64,000 nt of DNA from Marsupella aquatica (lineage: Eukaryota > Marchantiophyta), in contig OZ316891.1 in NCBI GenBank assembly GCA_973895155.1, positions 14,756,001 through 14,820,000 on the forward strand, written 5' to 3'. The notes beneath the pieces were generated by a model. The model saw only the letters and a program-made list of their open reading frames with translations, did not search any database and was not told where the DNA came from. Numbering within the stretch: the stretch's first letter is position 1; every line of letters begins with the position of its first letter. Shown here piece after piece: positions 12,780 through 24,279 of the stretch. Position numbers and translations under genes: made by a program.

Positions 12780-13745
12780 TGCTTTCTAAATTCATTTCTA
12801 TTGCAATGGATACAAATAGCTGCAAGTTTATCACTTACAGAATAGACATGGTGGTCTATTTTGGTGGAATCTTAGTACCAATGAAGGCCAAAGTTGAGAA
12901 TTAAACAAATGCATGCAAAGACAGTCAATGATTAGTTTTCCACATAAGATACATATGGGGACACAAATGCATTCTAAGCCAATTTACCTAAGCCGACTTT
13001 AAGCCAACTTGACCTAGGAAAATTAGACCTGAGCTGACCTCACCTAAGCCAATCTGACCAGAGAAAACCTTGGCTAAGCCAATTTGGCCTTTGCCAACCT
13101 AATCTATCTAAGCAAACTTCAAATTTAGACATGTCAGGCTTTGCGCATTTTCAATTTCATTTCTATTGGATAAAAACGGTGTGAGTTTATTGCCTCATAG
13201 TATAGACATAGCCGTATACTCTGGTAAAAGATCAGTTCCACTAGAGCTTGAAGTTCATAAATAAAATCGTACAAAGATATATATAAAATAGACTCAGAAA
13301 TAGACAAAGCTAACCAGTGATCAGTTTGCGGCACTATACACAAATGTCTTTTATATAAGGTGACACCTAAGATGATTTCACCTAAGCTGATTTACCTAAG
13401 TTGACCTAACCTAAGCCAAATTGACATTTGCTGACGTTATCTACGCTGAATTCAAAATTTAGACCATGGTCGTGCATTTTTACTTTTGTTCCTACTTGAC
13501 TTAAACGTTGGAAATTTCTGAGCTCATAGAATATACATGGTGGCTATATACTCTGGTAAAATTAATCTTAGTACCAATGGAACACGGGGTCAGGAATTAA
13601 TCATAGGCAAAGATAGCCAGCATTTATCTGGTTAGTTTGTCTCAAACGACATAATTAAATGCCTTCTAAGCTGATGCTACCTAGGCAGATCTGACCTGAG
13701 CCAAGCTCACCTAACATGATCTGACCTAGGAAGTCGGACTTGAAA
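12780..13745. repeat. three degenerate units of about 300-350 bp containing cctaagccaa blocks
   Basis: Each unit starts with a ttcatttctatt-like stretch, continues through agaatagacatggtgg or a variant and a ttagtaccaatgg-type block, and ends with a cluster of short cctaagccaa/gacctaagctga words. The three units start near 12.78, 13.14 and 13.48 kb. The repetition is nested: a short word within a longer unit. Confidence 0.65.
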
Positions 13746-15307
13746 AAACATTTTCATTATGGGAGTGCTTGCACTCTTGTTTGTTTGGGTTTGACTGGTC
13801 CTCGCCTTCTTTCCCCCCTCTATTCTTAAACAAAAAGAATTTCAGTAAAAAAAGAAAGAAAAACAATTCAATCAATCTAGGACTTTTTATTGGATGACAT
13901 CAATCTAGGACTTAATGTGGCATGGAAGAATTAGTCAAAAAGTAAACCTAATATTAACTGTTTCCATGGTATGTGAAAGGTTGTGAAGTGAATCACTGTC
14001 TTTTTGTATATGGATGGACATCCTTATTGCTAGTTGTGTTGATATACATGTATGAAGGAACCCGTGTACAACATACAAGGTATCTTGACTTAGAGATGTT
14101 TGGTTCACCCAATTTAGGGTGTGTCCATGACCAAACTAAAAAAATTCACTATATTCTAACACCATACATTGGCCATAGCTTTGGCAAGTCACAAGCTGAG
14201 CTCCCTGACACAATACTCTTGAGTTCTCTCTCCAACTCTTGACCATTGATATCTAGTGTGAGCACAAATGAATGAAATGTTCCTCCAAGGTATAGGCCCT
14301 TTCCACTAGTCTAACCTCAGCAGCACTTAAACATGGTTAAGTTTTGCTCAGACAGTTAACTTATTTAGCTACCTGCTAGAGTTAAGTATCAACAAGTTGT
14401 TAACCCTTTCTACTTTCAACAATGTTGTAATGGATGGGGCACTTGTAAAAATACCCTACACCCTAATTCTCCCCTACTGCCCACCCCCTTCCCTAATCAC
14501 ATCAAACAACTTTACTAATTTTTTAGCACCAAACAGATTTTGCCTTTTATTTGGTAGAGTACATTTGATAGAAAAATGGTTGGAAAATTAAAGGTCCCAA
14601 CTAGACCCACATACTGGTTTGTAAAAGCAATGCACCTTTCAATGGAGAAAAGAAAGATTTTCCAAATTGAAATCATAGAATTCCATTGAAATCTAAAGTA
14701 CATAAATTTTTGCCTTCTCTCTATACATCTGCTAAATGGTTTGATATAAATCTTGTATTACTATTTACAAAACATTCAAAACAAGCACAATCAATCAGTG
14801 TCTTGCGGTAGCTGGCAGCTGGCTTCGAGCTTCTGAGGATAATCTGCCTCTTCGCTGGAGTTCGACATGATTGTGCTGAACAGTCGAGAGTCACATTCCG
14901 AGCTCACAAAGGCTTCCATTGAAACAGGTGCCCGTTCCTATCTGCAACCAGTACTTTGCTGCAGACAACGGAAATGGATGTCTAGTAGCAGAAGATTAAA
15001 TTTCAGGAGTCGCTCTGAAGTATCAAATCCAACCAGCCATGGAGATTGCTTCGTCCAAGGTCCAATCGGCACTAATAATGTGAACCAGAAACTCTCGAAA
15101 GTTTGTAGCAGTCAGAGGTCTGGGACGAGAGCTAGCATCTAGGACTATGTCCGAGTCTAGGGAATATGCACTAGAATCAGAAGCAACACCAGAAAGGCTA
15201 AAATCAATCTTGTGCCATCGCATTAAATTTTGATTCAATCGTTTGAAAATCAATTGTCCCTCCAATTGCTCGATCGGTGTCAGACCGTGAAGAAGAATTG
15301 CAGATCA

Positions 15308-15829
15308 ATGTTTGTAGGCAAGAACGACAGAATTCATATCCGGCTAATGAAGAGTTTGAAGACACGTACAGCAACTGCGGTGGGAAGATTCTACCATGAT
15401 GACCTTACAGCCAAGACTTGCAATAAATCTAGGGCAAGATATCGATCAAGACACGTGAGCTCGGCTGCTGCTTCTGCTCCCGCTGGTGCTGCTCCTCCTA
15501 CTGCAGCTAGGATGGAAACAAGTTCAGACCGCAGACCACAGATTGCCCCAACGCCAGCAACTGCGCTTCGAACGCCGCTGGAACACGAGAGGACAGAAGG
15601 CGACTACTACGAGGTTGACCAGATCTTGGATCACCGCGTGGTGGACAAAAAGGAGGGGCGGAAGAAGGATGGGCGGAAGAAGACCAACCAGTACCTCGTG
15701 AAGTGGAAGGGGTATCCTGTGGAAGAGGCAACATGGGAGCCCACATCTCACTTTTCTCCCGAGGCCATTGAGGAATTTTATCAGATGAAGATGGAGGCTC
15801 TAAGGAAATTACTGAGTAGATTTCTGTAG
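15308..15829 (+). CDS. small chromodomain protein
   Basis: The open frame encodes 173 residues from the first ATG. Residues about 100-160 form a chromodomain: YYEVDQILDHRV, then YLVKWKGYPVEEATWEP and a C-terminal helix PEAIEEFYQMKMEAL. The aromatic cage positions that bind methyl-lysine in HP1 proteins are kept (Y101, W133, Y136). Between the first two strands there is an unusual basic insert, KKEGRKKDGRKKT. The preceding segment is rich in Ala, Pro and Ser. Chromodomains of this type occur in HP1-like proteins and at the end of chromovirus integrases; no integrase or reverse transcriptase sequence is visible nearby, so a host gene or domesticated fragment is likelier. The frame is open upstream of the ATG, so an additional 5' exon is possible. 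It is convergent with the gene on the minus strand. Confidence 0.6.
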   Translation: MFVGKNDRIHIRLMKSLKTRTATAVGRFYHDDLTAKTCNKSRARYRSRHVSSAAASAPAGAAPPTAARMETSSDRRPQIAPTPATALRTPLEHERTEGDYYEVDQILDHRVVDKKEGRKKDGRKKTNQYLVKWKGYPVEEATWEPTSHFSPEAIEEFYQMKMEALRKLLSRFL

Positions 15830-16249
15830 TACTCTATCAACATAGGTACACCCGGAACATTGATGACAAGGATTGATGGAATCGTCGCAAACGGGGTTTC
15901 CAGGACGAAGAATCAAGGCCCAAGATATGTACATTAAGAAAATCTTCGAGGCTTTTTTGATTCAATTTGCTGTTGATCCCATTCACGCACCGAATCAATC
16001 ATATTTGACCCTTAAAAACTGCTCTCCTAGTAGCAGAACAGTGCACTTGTCCTTCATACAAGCAAACCAGGTTCCATGCTCCATTGATTATGCTTTCTAA
16101 GAAGGAACAATGCGTTACGAGGCTAGTTTTAAGATGCGCGCAGGAGCAAACCCTCGTTTATTCTGTCCAAAGCTTAAAATCTGAGTTTCAAGGACTGGAT
16201 CTTGCGCATGTAGAGATTTCTTGCAAATGGCTTCGCGTTTAAGCTTTTG

Positions 16250-18558
16250 CTAGTTGCAGTGGAAAGGTTCATGATGAGAATAGTCACACTTGTGATGTAC
16301 AAAGCCGGGGCCGAGGTTTTCTTTGCTGGGCCCAATCTGGCAGCAAAAATTATCAGGAGGAGCAGTTGTTGGTCTTTTGGCAGTGTAGAGCGGAATGTCT
16401 CCTTCCTGGCGAAAATTCCACCAGTATGGCGGCCAATTGTACGGACCCTACAACAAAGAATTGTCCACTTTCAGAGCTCAGCATAATACTACAGTCATTG
16501 AACTGAATTGCATTGCAGTAATGGTTTAGCAAAAGCGTTTCTAATCTTTGAAATCGCTGATTGATTCCAGTTGTCATTACATTTCTAATTTTGATCACTA
16601 AACAAGCATTCGGAGGCTGTCTGGCTCAATTGAAATGAATTGAAATTTGTACCTGTGCGGTAAGAGCTGCCCACGGCCAGCCATGTCTTTCTTTCATAGG
16701 TGGCCAACAACAGTGCCTGTCTTCCCACGGAAGCTCATAGGTAATTGTCATGCTGTCCAATCCTCTGTAACCTTTTCGAGCCCTGCAAAGACCACCATCC
16801 AGAGAGGAAACAAGTCAACAAGAGAATTCTCATTTATTCTAATTACTTTTTGGTTTCTTGTGTAGTTAAGTTTGTCAGCATTTGCTAAAGAGAACCTTGT
16901 TACAGTAGAGATTGAATTCATTTGGTAATGTTAGCGTATTTTCGAGTCAAAATGTTGGGGTCAAGGTTTGTAAACTCCCGAACAATCCAGGAATTTAAAA
17001 AGAAAGTTTCTTACATAACCCCGTTCCCATCGTCGTGATCCGGTGGTAGTCTCTGAGAATCGACAGTACGATAACATGTACTTCTACTGCACGGCGGGAG
17101 GTGCCTATTCGACCGCTCCAAGCTAGGTGCCTCCAAACGATCCGACAGAGTCTGTCCAATCCTATGCCAAGCTTGGCTAACCATACATTTGCACATTTGC
17201 ACAGTAGACAGTAGACAGAAAGGTCTGCAGGTTGCCACGAAGGTTTTGTGTCTAGCTGATTTTTCAACGGGCCCGACGTCAGCATCGGAAGAGAAGCTTG
17301 CTATCATCTGAGCGGAGGTCTCAATTTCAGCACCTCAAACTTGGTAAGTTCTCCACTTTGATTTGGTGATATTGAAGTCAAAGATGGTACCGTATTTCTA
17401 GGTTTCACTGGTCTTAAGAAGGGTATCAAGGAAGTGGATAATGTGTGCATTGATTGCTAACAACAAAAGAATTCTTAAGAGACAGAATGTTTTCAGAAAT
17501 CATGAAATGCAAGGGATTTTCAAAGCACCAATTCGCCTGTTGTTGGTTGCTTTGTGGTGATTACGTTGGGTTCCCCGGACGTAATTGGTCTAGTACTTAA
17601 GCCGAGCTTTATTTTCATAACTGCAGTCTAGTTAATGCATAGGATTGACTAATATCGTTGGGTTATATCATGCTCTAGGATTTACGCCTCCTTCTTCTGC
17701 GAGAAAGTGCTATAAAATTGTAGGAACTTAGAGTACTGTACCTTTGGAGCGCAAGGAAATTACGATAGAAGCACCATTGCTTCCACATAGATGATCCAGC
17801 CCTAAGTCCGGCATTCCCTAATCTCGAATCATGATTGCTTTGGAGTTCTTGATCACCATCATGAATCTTGTCCGTAATCATCTTCATGTGTTTAACCTGG
17901 TGAGATAGCCATCGTAGGTCCTCTTTGAACCATGGTTTTAATATGTCCCTTTGAAGTCTCTTATTGGTGAACCCGTTTTTCCTAGTAGGAATGTCGTACT
18001 CCAATAGGTAGCCCAACAATACGTCCTTTTTAACACCCTTGGCAGGGATTTTATTTTCCTTTTTAATGAAGTCTTTAATCCTCTTATGCTGACGTCGCAC
18101 GTGTTTTTTATTGAGTACCCGTTTATCTGAAACAGTCACAATTTTCCCTGAGCATCAATACTCAATAGTGACATAGCAACAAACCTACCAAAGATTTCTT
18201 GTTCAATCATTTCGTCTGAAACCCTGCAATTTTATTAACTAGCCTAACATACTGACGATTAGGCCTACAGAACTGCAGGCTCTGGTGAAACGCAATAGCG
18301 CAGGATTTTGTAGGTGGGATCACCTGGGATATAGATATGTGGATATCCGGTGATAGGATGACAGGTAAAATGTTGGAACTCTGGGAGAGACTCGCGGGAC
18401 CAAAGCGGTGGGTAACAGACCAGTGGCAGATTAGGAGGGTAACCATGCTGTAGTGAGCACGGGATGACAGGGTTGGGCATCCAGCTCTCGCCTCCACGCA
18501 ACCATTTCGAAGATCTGTACGCCTTGACCTTTGAGTTCGGCGATCCGTCCATATCCAA
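16250..18558 (-). CDS. unrecognised multi-exon gene, 3' part
   Basis: Five exons can be chained with matching phases: 18189-18223, 17742-18129, 17015-17224, 16653-16782 and 16250-16447, all with GT-AG introns. A likely upstream exon covers 18269-18558, but joining it needs a 45-bp intron, which is suspiciously short. The 18.1-17.7 exon encodes a Lys/Arg-rich helical segment (RVLNKKHVRRQHKRIKDF, later LQRDILKPWFKEDLRWLSHQ). The last two exons encode a compact Trp/Pro/Cys/His-rich tail with ELPWEDRHCCWPPM, GWPWAAL and GPYNWPPYWWNF. I do not recognise the family. Further coding-like sequence continues upstream to about 18.98 kb (PDVVDVLFPDLLWGQFIAQ) and perhaps beyond, so the 5' end is not resolved. 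Composition and phasing argue for a real gene, but its function is unknown. Confidence 0.6.
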
Positions 18559-18654
18559 AACCTTCTATTTAAAATCCTGCCGTAGATGTCTTGACGAATT
18601 TTTGCCTGCCCGGCGAATAAACTAGACTCTCCACTGCCCAAATCCAGAACTTTA

Positions 18655-18978
18655 CCAAAAGAAGGGATTCCTGTCCAGCGAGCATATTGGAATAATCTCA
18701 ACGCTCTTCAGAGGATTGGGCTGTTTCCCGCATGATTGGCATTCAATCGCAGGGAACAGCCGGGAGTGACTTTGAGAACTGGACGGATCAACTACTACAG
18801 TTTTGATGACCTCTCGACCAGGCAAAGTTTGCGAGCGCCGGCCATCCTGTTCCGGAGCACAAGGTGGGTGCCTAGCCTGTGCAATGAACTGGCCCCACAA
18901 TAAGTCCGGGAACAAGACATCAACAACATCTGGTCGAGAAACGATCGAGAGAGCTGTCAAGCAACAGCTTGCATCCAC
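18655..18978 (-). CDS. probable further exon of the unrecognised gene
   Basis: On the minus strand an acceptor-like ctctgtgcag at about 18.98 kb is followed by about 105 open codons with good protein composition, including PDVVDVLFPDLLWGQFIAQ and a CxxC motif (ECQSCGKQ). It ends at a possible donor, ttttg followed by gtaaag. I could not connect it in phase to the next coding stretch at 18.56 kb, so either an extra short exon lies between them or the gene is damaged here. Confidence 0.4.
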
Positions 18979-18999
18979 TGCACAGAGCTACTCAGATGG

Positions 19000-21900
19000 G
19001 TTTTCTCTCGTCGAGTTCATTTGTATTTCGGCTTTGTTGCAGCAAACTCAAGTGACTAAAAATATGCAATGAACCTACTCAATGGACTCGCTCGGAAGCA
19101 ATAGCATGTTTGGGCAAATATTTTGCATCACAAAGCTTCTAGCAACAAACCACCTAGGAAAATGAACTGAAGACATCTCAAGTTACTCCACCACTAACCT
19201 GACTCACGACGGATGTCAGGTTACTTGTCCCACTCCTGTCAAATGCAGTCAATTCAAGAGATGAAGTACACTGCGTCCAAATGATATGCTTTAACGGACT
19301 TTTACAACCGTTGCCAGCTATGAGATATTTGGGGGTTTGGTTCATAACCAAGGAGTCGGGACATTTCAAGTTTTGAAGAGCAGATTATTAACCTTCAGAG
19401 TTTCCGTAAACCTTTCCGAGTTTCTTGCGAGCGTTTTATCAACTACAAGACTCTTTCTTTCTTTCTTTCTTTCTTATATACAGCAGTCCAACAAGACTGA
19501 AGTGTTCTGTCCAATATTGTGCTTCAGTTGTTCTTTCTTTGGAAATTAAATGTCTTTTCATGCCTGGAGGGCTCTGTTATCAAATCCTAAGAAGTCTATT
19601 TGTTAGATATGCGGTCCTGGGCAGGAAGGAAAAGACAATACTTTTTGTGATTGTAACTTACAAGATTTCACTGAACTAGGCGATAAATTTGAAAGACAAC
19701 GGAAGGAGATTTGAGCTAGGGAGGAGAGACCGTACCATTTCCTGGGAGGTAAAGATTCTTACAAGAAAGATTGTAAAAGGTCTTACTGTCATGAAAGATG
19801 GGGATTTGGTCCCACTCACGAAGTCCAGATCTGAGACTGCGCAATTCATACAGTATGCCGTTAGGGACCTAGCCCTTAGAACGACCTGAGTTTATATAGT
19901 ACAATGCAGTGTACTATCCCCAAAATACCAAATTTAGCTCTCAAGGATTGATTGAAATTACGCCTTCTCTGTCAAGGAGCACTACATGAAAGTTTGATTC
20001 ATGGTGTAGAGCGAACTAAATAAGTTTCATCTTAATAAATGTAAGATGATGATCAATCCAGACTTCTTATAAGGCGGGCTGAGATCAGCCGTTTGTCCCA
20101 AGGAACGTCCTCTTGGGCACGAAGCAACAAATAGCTGCTTCTTCTCCAATGTAATTCTGAACGAACCTTCCACTGGACTGCAAATAATATTACAAGCTGA
20201 CCGCAATGTTTCCAGAATGTCGTCGTGACAACCATGACCCTTCAATAGCAGTGTACGACAGTATATTTGTGATAACAACGACCGTCCATTCAATGGCCAG
20301 TATGGAGCAGTAACATAAGAGGCAACCGTTGAAAACAATTTGAATGGTAGCTGCCCAAAGAAAGAGAGGACCTCCCACAGGAACAAAAGCCCGAGCTGGG
20401 TTAGCCATTGCTTCTCAGTTTTTGCAATCTGAAGGTCGGGTGTCCCTGCTGGTAATCACACATCAAAATGTGGCTGCATTCATTGATTGAAAGGAAAAAA
20501 CTAGAATTATCACTGTATGCATGCAGGGGTGTCGTACATAGTATATGTCATATTTTCCCTAACTAATATTCTTATTTTCCTGTATTCATGATTGCTGATT
20601 ACCTACTTAAGTTGACCTCCTGATTACCTCCTACGTCATTTGACCTACCTAACTCTCTGGTCTCAAATGACCTCCTGATGTCATTTGAGACCACCTAAAC
20701 TCTGGAAGGATCCTTTATTCAGCTCATGAATTGCAACATCAGCTTTTACATTTCCCAGTGTTTTACTAGATGGACGCAAGCCTGTGGAGTCAATTTTTCA
20801 TTTTCGTTTTGTGTGGTAAAAGTGACGGTGCTGTCAATGTCCTGCAATGCTTCCAGTCATGCATGACAACACAATAATATTGTCTAATCAACCTCCTGCA
20901 GTGTAGATGATGTCTACACTGTCCAGATCTAGAATTAAACGTCATTAACTTGTTGATGCAATTTCTTGCTGTGGCCCTATCAGTCACCTACAGTAGTACT
21001 TTCAGTTAACGTCTGAGTTAGGCGAAATCTTACACTGTACTCTGCAACACTATTATTTATTTCTAATGCTCACCTGTGCCATAGATTACACGGTATGGCT
21101 AGGTAAGCATCGCGTCTCAGAATACCTTCACATTTTAATATTGGTACTTGTCAACAGATTATAATAATCATATATCCTTTATATTATGTCAACTAACCGA
21201 CCGAAGGCTAACCCCATGTTTCTGATGGTTGCTACTGAACTATATGATCTGTAATTTGCTTGATTGTACACTGAGTGTTAACCTTATTTGCACAATTAAA
21301 TTCAACCTTTGATTAGAGATACTCTCTCCTTTGTACCCGTTAGTCTGTTTACTAGTAGTGTACATAAGAGAGTTTTAAGAAACAGGAAAGAACTTATATC
21401 ACAATCATAGAACGCACCTAGTAGATTCATATGGGGGAAACTTAATTTGGAAGAAGAGATGTGGCGCAACTGAAAGCCCTCAGACTATTAACTTGGGAAG
21501 AAGAGATGCGGGGCAATTAAATGAAAGTCCTCAGTCCACTATGTCCAAAGACATCTACCGTACTGAGTCACAGCAGCGAGTCTCCTCCACCGCTTCATTT
21601 CTTGAGAACAAATTCCTGAGGGTTCAAATTCTAAATTTTGAATTCCAAATTCCTATGATTGTTTGAAAATCATTATGGTTAGTGCTACCATCTTTCTGAT
21701 GCTCTAATTTCTACACTACTTTTACATAAAGACCGCAGACCTACATACACTCTGTTATCCCTGCTTGGATTATTCCTAGTCCTGACCTGCTGAGTTGTAG
21801 CTAAGACTAACACTTGCGCTTAAGTTCAATTCGTGGCTGCTGTTATAACCAACTGATCTGCCCTACTCGGGCCTACACATGGTCCGCTCCAATCTGGCAT

Positions 21901-22718
21901 TCTCCCCTCGTTCTAGGCTGCCCCCCGCCCCCAACCTCTTAGTCCCTCCCAATAAAATTCGGGCTTAGTCTCTCCTGGGTTTTATTCTCGCAAGAAAATT
22001 TCCTGGCAAAAATCTAGTAATAATATATAACGGTGTGTCTTTTCAGTAGGACTGGGTGTACTTTCGTTCAGTAGATGATAATTTACTGGAGGCAATGCGA
22101 GAGCCTAGCCTCTTGGGTGTCGTGATAAACACAGCCTTTGTCATAATCAAGGCAAAAAGCCTTGATTCAGACTGAAAATCTCGGCATTGATCTAAGACCA
22201 GATCAAGAGTTCTTCCCCAGGTCCCACTCGTTATATCCTTTGCCAAAACCTTGACAAGTTTCGTCTACATTCTCAGCCGTGCGAATATTTAAACTGATGC
22301 ATATAAAGCAATGACAAGAAATATAGCTCGGTAGTGATCGATTTAGAACACCTCAATGAGCCTAGGTTGCAGGAAACTTTCCTTGCTGCATGGATTTATC
22401 TTGATGAATTCGCCACCGTCATGAATCCTAGTGTGCCACACATACCTTCTTTCGTAGAACCTACAGTAGTCATTCCTCGTGTGTTCACTATACTTGGTAC
22501 TGTCCAAGAGCCCCACTGTAGCAAGTAAAATCATGGACTACGTTCAAGCGGCATTTGGGAACTGAAGAAGGCCGGACAATGACGTCATTGAACTTGCACG
22601 ACGAAGGTCTATCTTCTATCAGTAAGTTTACTGTTACTTACAACTGGTTCGATCTGTTCCCAAGATCTCCAGTTGGGCGTTTCTGTACTAAGTGTTACAT
22701 TCTTAGCTCTTGTCCACA
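19000..22718. other. stretch with isolated coding-like frames but no gene model
   Basis: Two minus-strand stretches look coding. One is at 19.19-19.36 kb and ends in a strong donor, gtcag followed by gttagt. The other is at 20.03-20.44 kb, about 135 open codons including LLFLWEVLSFFGQLPFKLF after a possible acceptor. They may be 5' exons of the 16-19 kb gene, but phases do not link cleanly. A (tttc)n microsatellite lies near 19454-19475. Frames at 22.0-22.5 kb are open on both strands and cannot be assigned. Confidence 0.35.
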
Positions 22719-24278
22719 TTACGGCGACTTGGGAGACATTCGGGCTACAGCTCTACTCAAAGTATCCCTTAGTGTATTGACGAGAGGAGGTGGTGCATTC
22801 GGATCATAATCTGGGTCTAGTATCCACTTTTGATACTCCGGTGGTAAAGGGATGTCAAACTCGCTGCATATCTTCACAACTAATGGGGACTTATCTTCGT
22901 CAGTGTCATCTGCAGTCAGCCGGGCAACGGCACTAGGAAACTCCACTTTGTACCCGCGATAGACCGTAGATTCGACCACAGATTTCTTATTTTGCATTTC
23001 TTCTAGTACTACTCGAGGCGCTAGGCTAAGCCTTTTGATCGCCTCTTGAGCAGCACGGCTTAATCCACCGTTGGCTTGGGCTTCCTTTCGGCGCGATGAC
23101 GGTGAGTTTAGCTTAAAGGGCGGGACTTTATGAGTATCCGACCGGCGATCACTGGCAAGAGTTGACGAGGCCGGGGAGGAAGGTAACCATGGTGGCGGGC
23201 CGGGAAGAAGTACCTCGGACTCGTCAACTGTACTCACGCAACCAAGGTTCAGCTTTCTCCTCTTCATCAACACGACAGGAATGGGAGAGAAGGGTGCCGA
23301 TGGGAGGCTATCGAGATCGAGATCGTTTGGAGGGACGATGATTCCCTTATGATCTCCTGGTACGACGGGAGGCGGAAAATCGTATGGCTTCCATCTGGGA
23401 GACGAGGGTTCTGTTATGAAAGGATGTTTTAACAGATCCGACGCAGTCCACCGGGCTCGAGGGTCAGGAGCAAGGCACTTGGAGACAAAGTCGACCAAGT
23501 TATGTGACAAATTTTTTATTGGATCAATGCTGGGTGTGGATCCTGCAGCAGCTCCTGCCGCTGGCCAGTTGATTGGTTGGGGTTCTGAAGCTGTGGTAGC
23601 CATTTCCTGCACGGTGCAACCCAAAGAGAATATGTCGGACGCGTAAGTCTGTTCACGGTAAATTTCCACTTCAGGAGCTTTGAAGCCCCTTGTTCCAAAG
23701 AGGATTTTGCTGAAGAAGCTAGTCCGGACGTCTTTCACGGATCCAAAGTCAGCCAGTCTGCAATGAGTGGAGCCTGTAAGCACATTCGAGCACTTCAGAT
23801 CACCATGGACGAGTTTGTTGAAATGCAAGTACAGCAGAGCACGCAAAATGTCCTTTGTGTATGCTTGGATGAAAGGCTCCGCGAGAGGGGTCATCAAGTC
23901 ATCAAGGCTTCCCCATGGAAGGTACTCCATGTAGCAATCCAGCAACAATCGGCCGCCCATTTCTGAGGGGCCGGTAGAGGTCCCACACCCAAGGTATCGA
24001 ACTATGTAAGGCGACTTCAGCTTTCTCAATGTCCTAATTTCGTTTATCAGGCTAGAGAGGGCATTCTCTTCGATTAGTTTCTGTCGTGCACTTACAATTA
24101 CGTCTTTCGGGTCACTCCCATGAGGCACGAAATAAGTCGACTTGACGGCAAAAACCTTTTCATCAGAGGTTCGCTTACCAAGGTAAATTGTCCCAAACCC
24201 TCCACTACCCAATTGATGCATCCTTGTCCATGCACCTATCTTGCCCCACCCATCCGAGCCCCTCTTTGAGGACGCCAT
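22719..24278 (-). CDS. MAPKKK-like serine/threonine protein kinase, single exon
   Basis: Encodes 519 residues without introns. The kinase domain fills about residues 17-288: glycine loop GSGGFG at 24-29, the ATP-anchoring lysine in FAVKS (K46), catalytic loop VHGDLKCSN (D160, N165), DFG at 177-179, GTRGFKAPE ending at 203, and DIFSLGCTVQEM. The catalytic loop has HGD in place of HRD, a variation also seen in plant MAPKKKs that resemble Arabidopsis MAPKKK17/18. The substrate is therefore probably a MAPKK in a stress or hormone cascade; this is inferred from family only. The C-terminal 200 residues are Pro/Ser-rich in the middle and end in a denser block (YRGYKVEFPSAVARL, then EFDIPLPPEYQKWI) that looks conserved and could be regulatory. 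The ATG sits in a clean context, with no upstream in-frame extension. Confidence 0.9.
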   Translation of the reverse strand: MASSKRGSDGWGKIGAWTRMHQLGSGGFGTIYLGKRTSDEKVFAVKSTYFVPHGSDPKDVIVSARQKLIEENALSSLINEIRTLRKLKSPYIVRYLGCGTSTGPSEMGGRLLLDCYMEYLPWGSLDDLMTPLAEPFIQAYTKDILRALLYLHFNKLVHGDLKCSNVLTGSTHCRLADFGSVKDVRTSFFSKILFGTRGFKAPEVEIYREQTYASDIFSLGCTVQEMATTASEPQPINWPAAGAAAGSTPSIDPIKNLSHNLVDFVSKCLAPDPRARWTASDLLKHPFITEPSSPRWKPYDFPPPVVPGDHKGIIVPPNDLDLDSLPSAPFSPIPVVLMKRRKLNLGCVSTVDESEVLLPGPPPWLPSSPASSTLASDRRSDTHKVPPFKLNSPSSRRKEAQANGGLSRAAQEAIKRLSLAPRVVLEEMQNKKSVVESTVYRGYKVEFPSAVARLTADDTDEDKSPLVVKICSEFDIPLPPEYQKWILDPDYDPNAPPPLVNTLRDTLSRAVARMSPKSP

Positions 24279-24279
24279 T

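Larger units (their letters stand above)
9770..15300. other. repeat-rich spacer without recognisable genes
   Basis: This 5.5-kb stretch contains several duplicated blocks (annotated separately at 10.2-10.7, 11.24-11.44, 12.03-12.30 and 12.78-13.74 kb) and AT-rich filler. Frames are short and none looks like a protein family. Confidence 0.5.
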
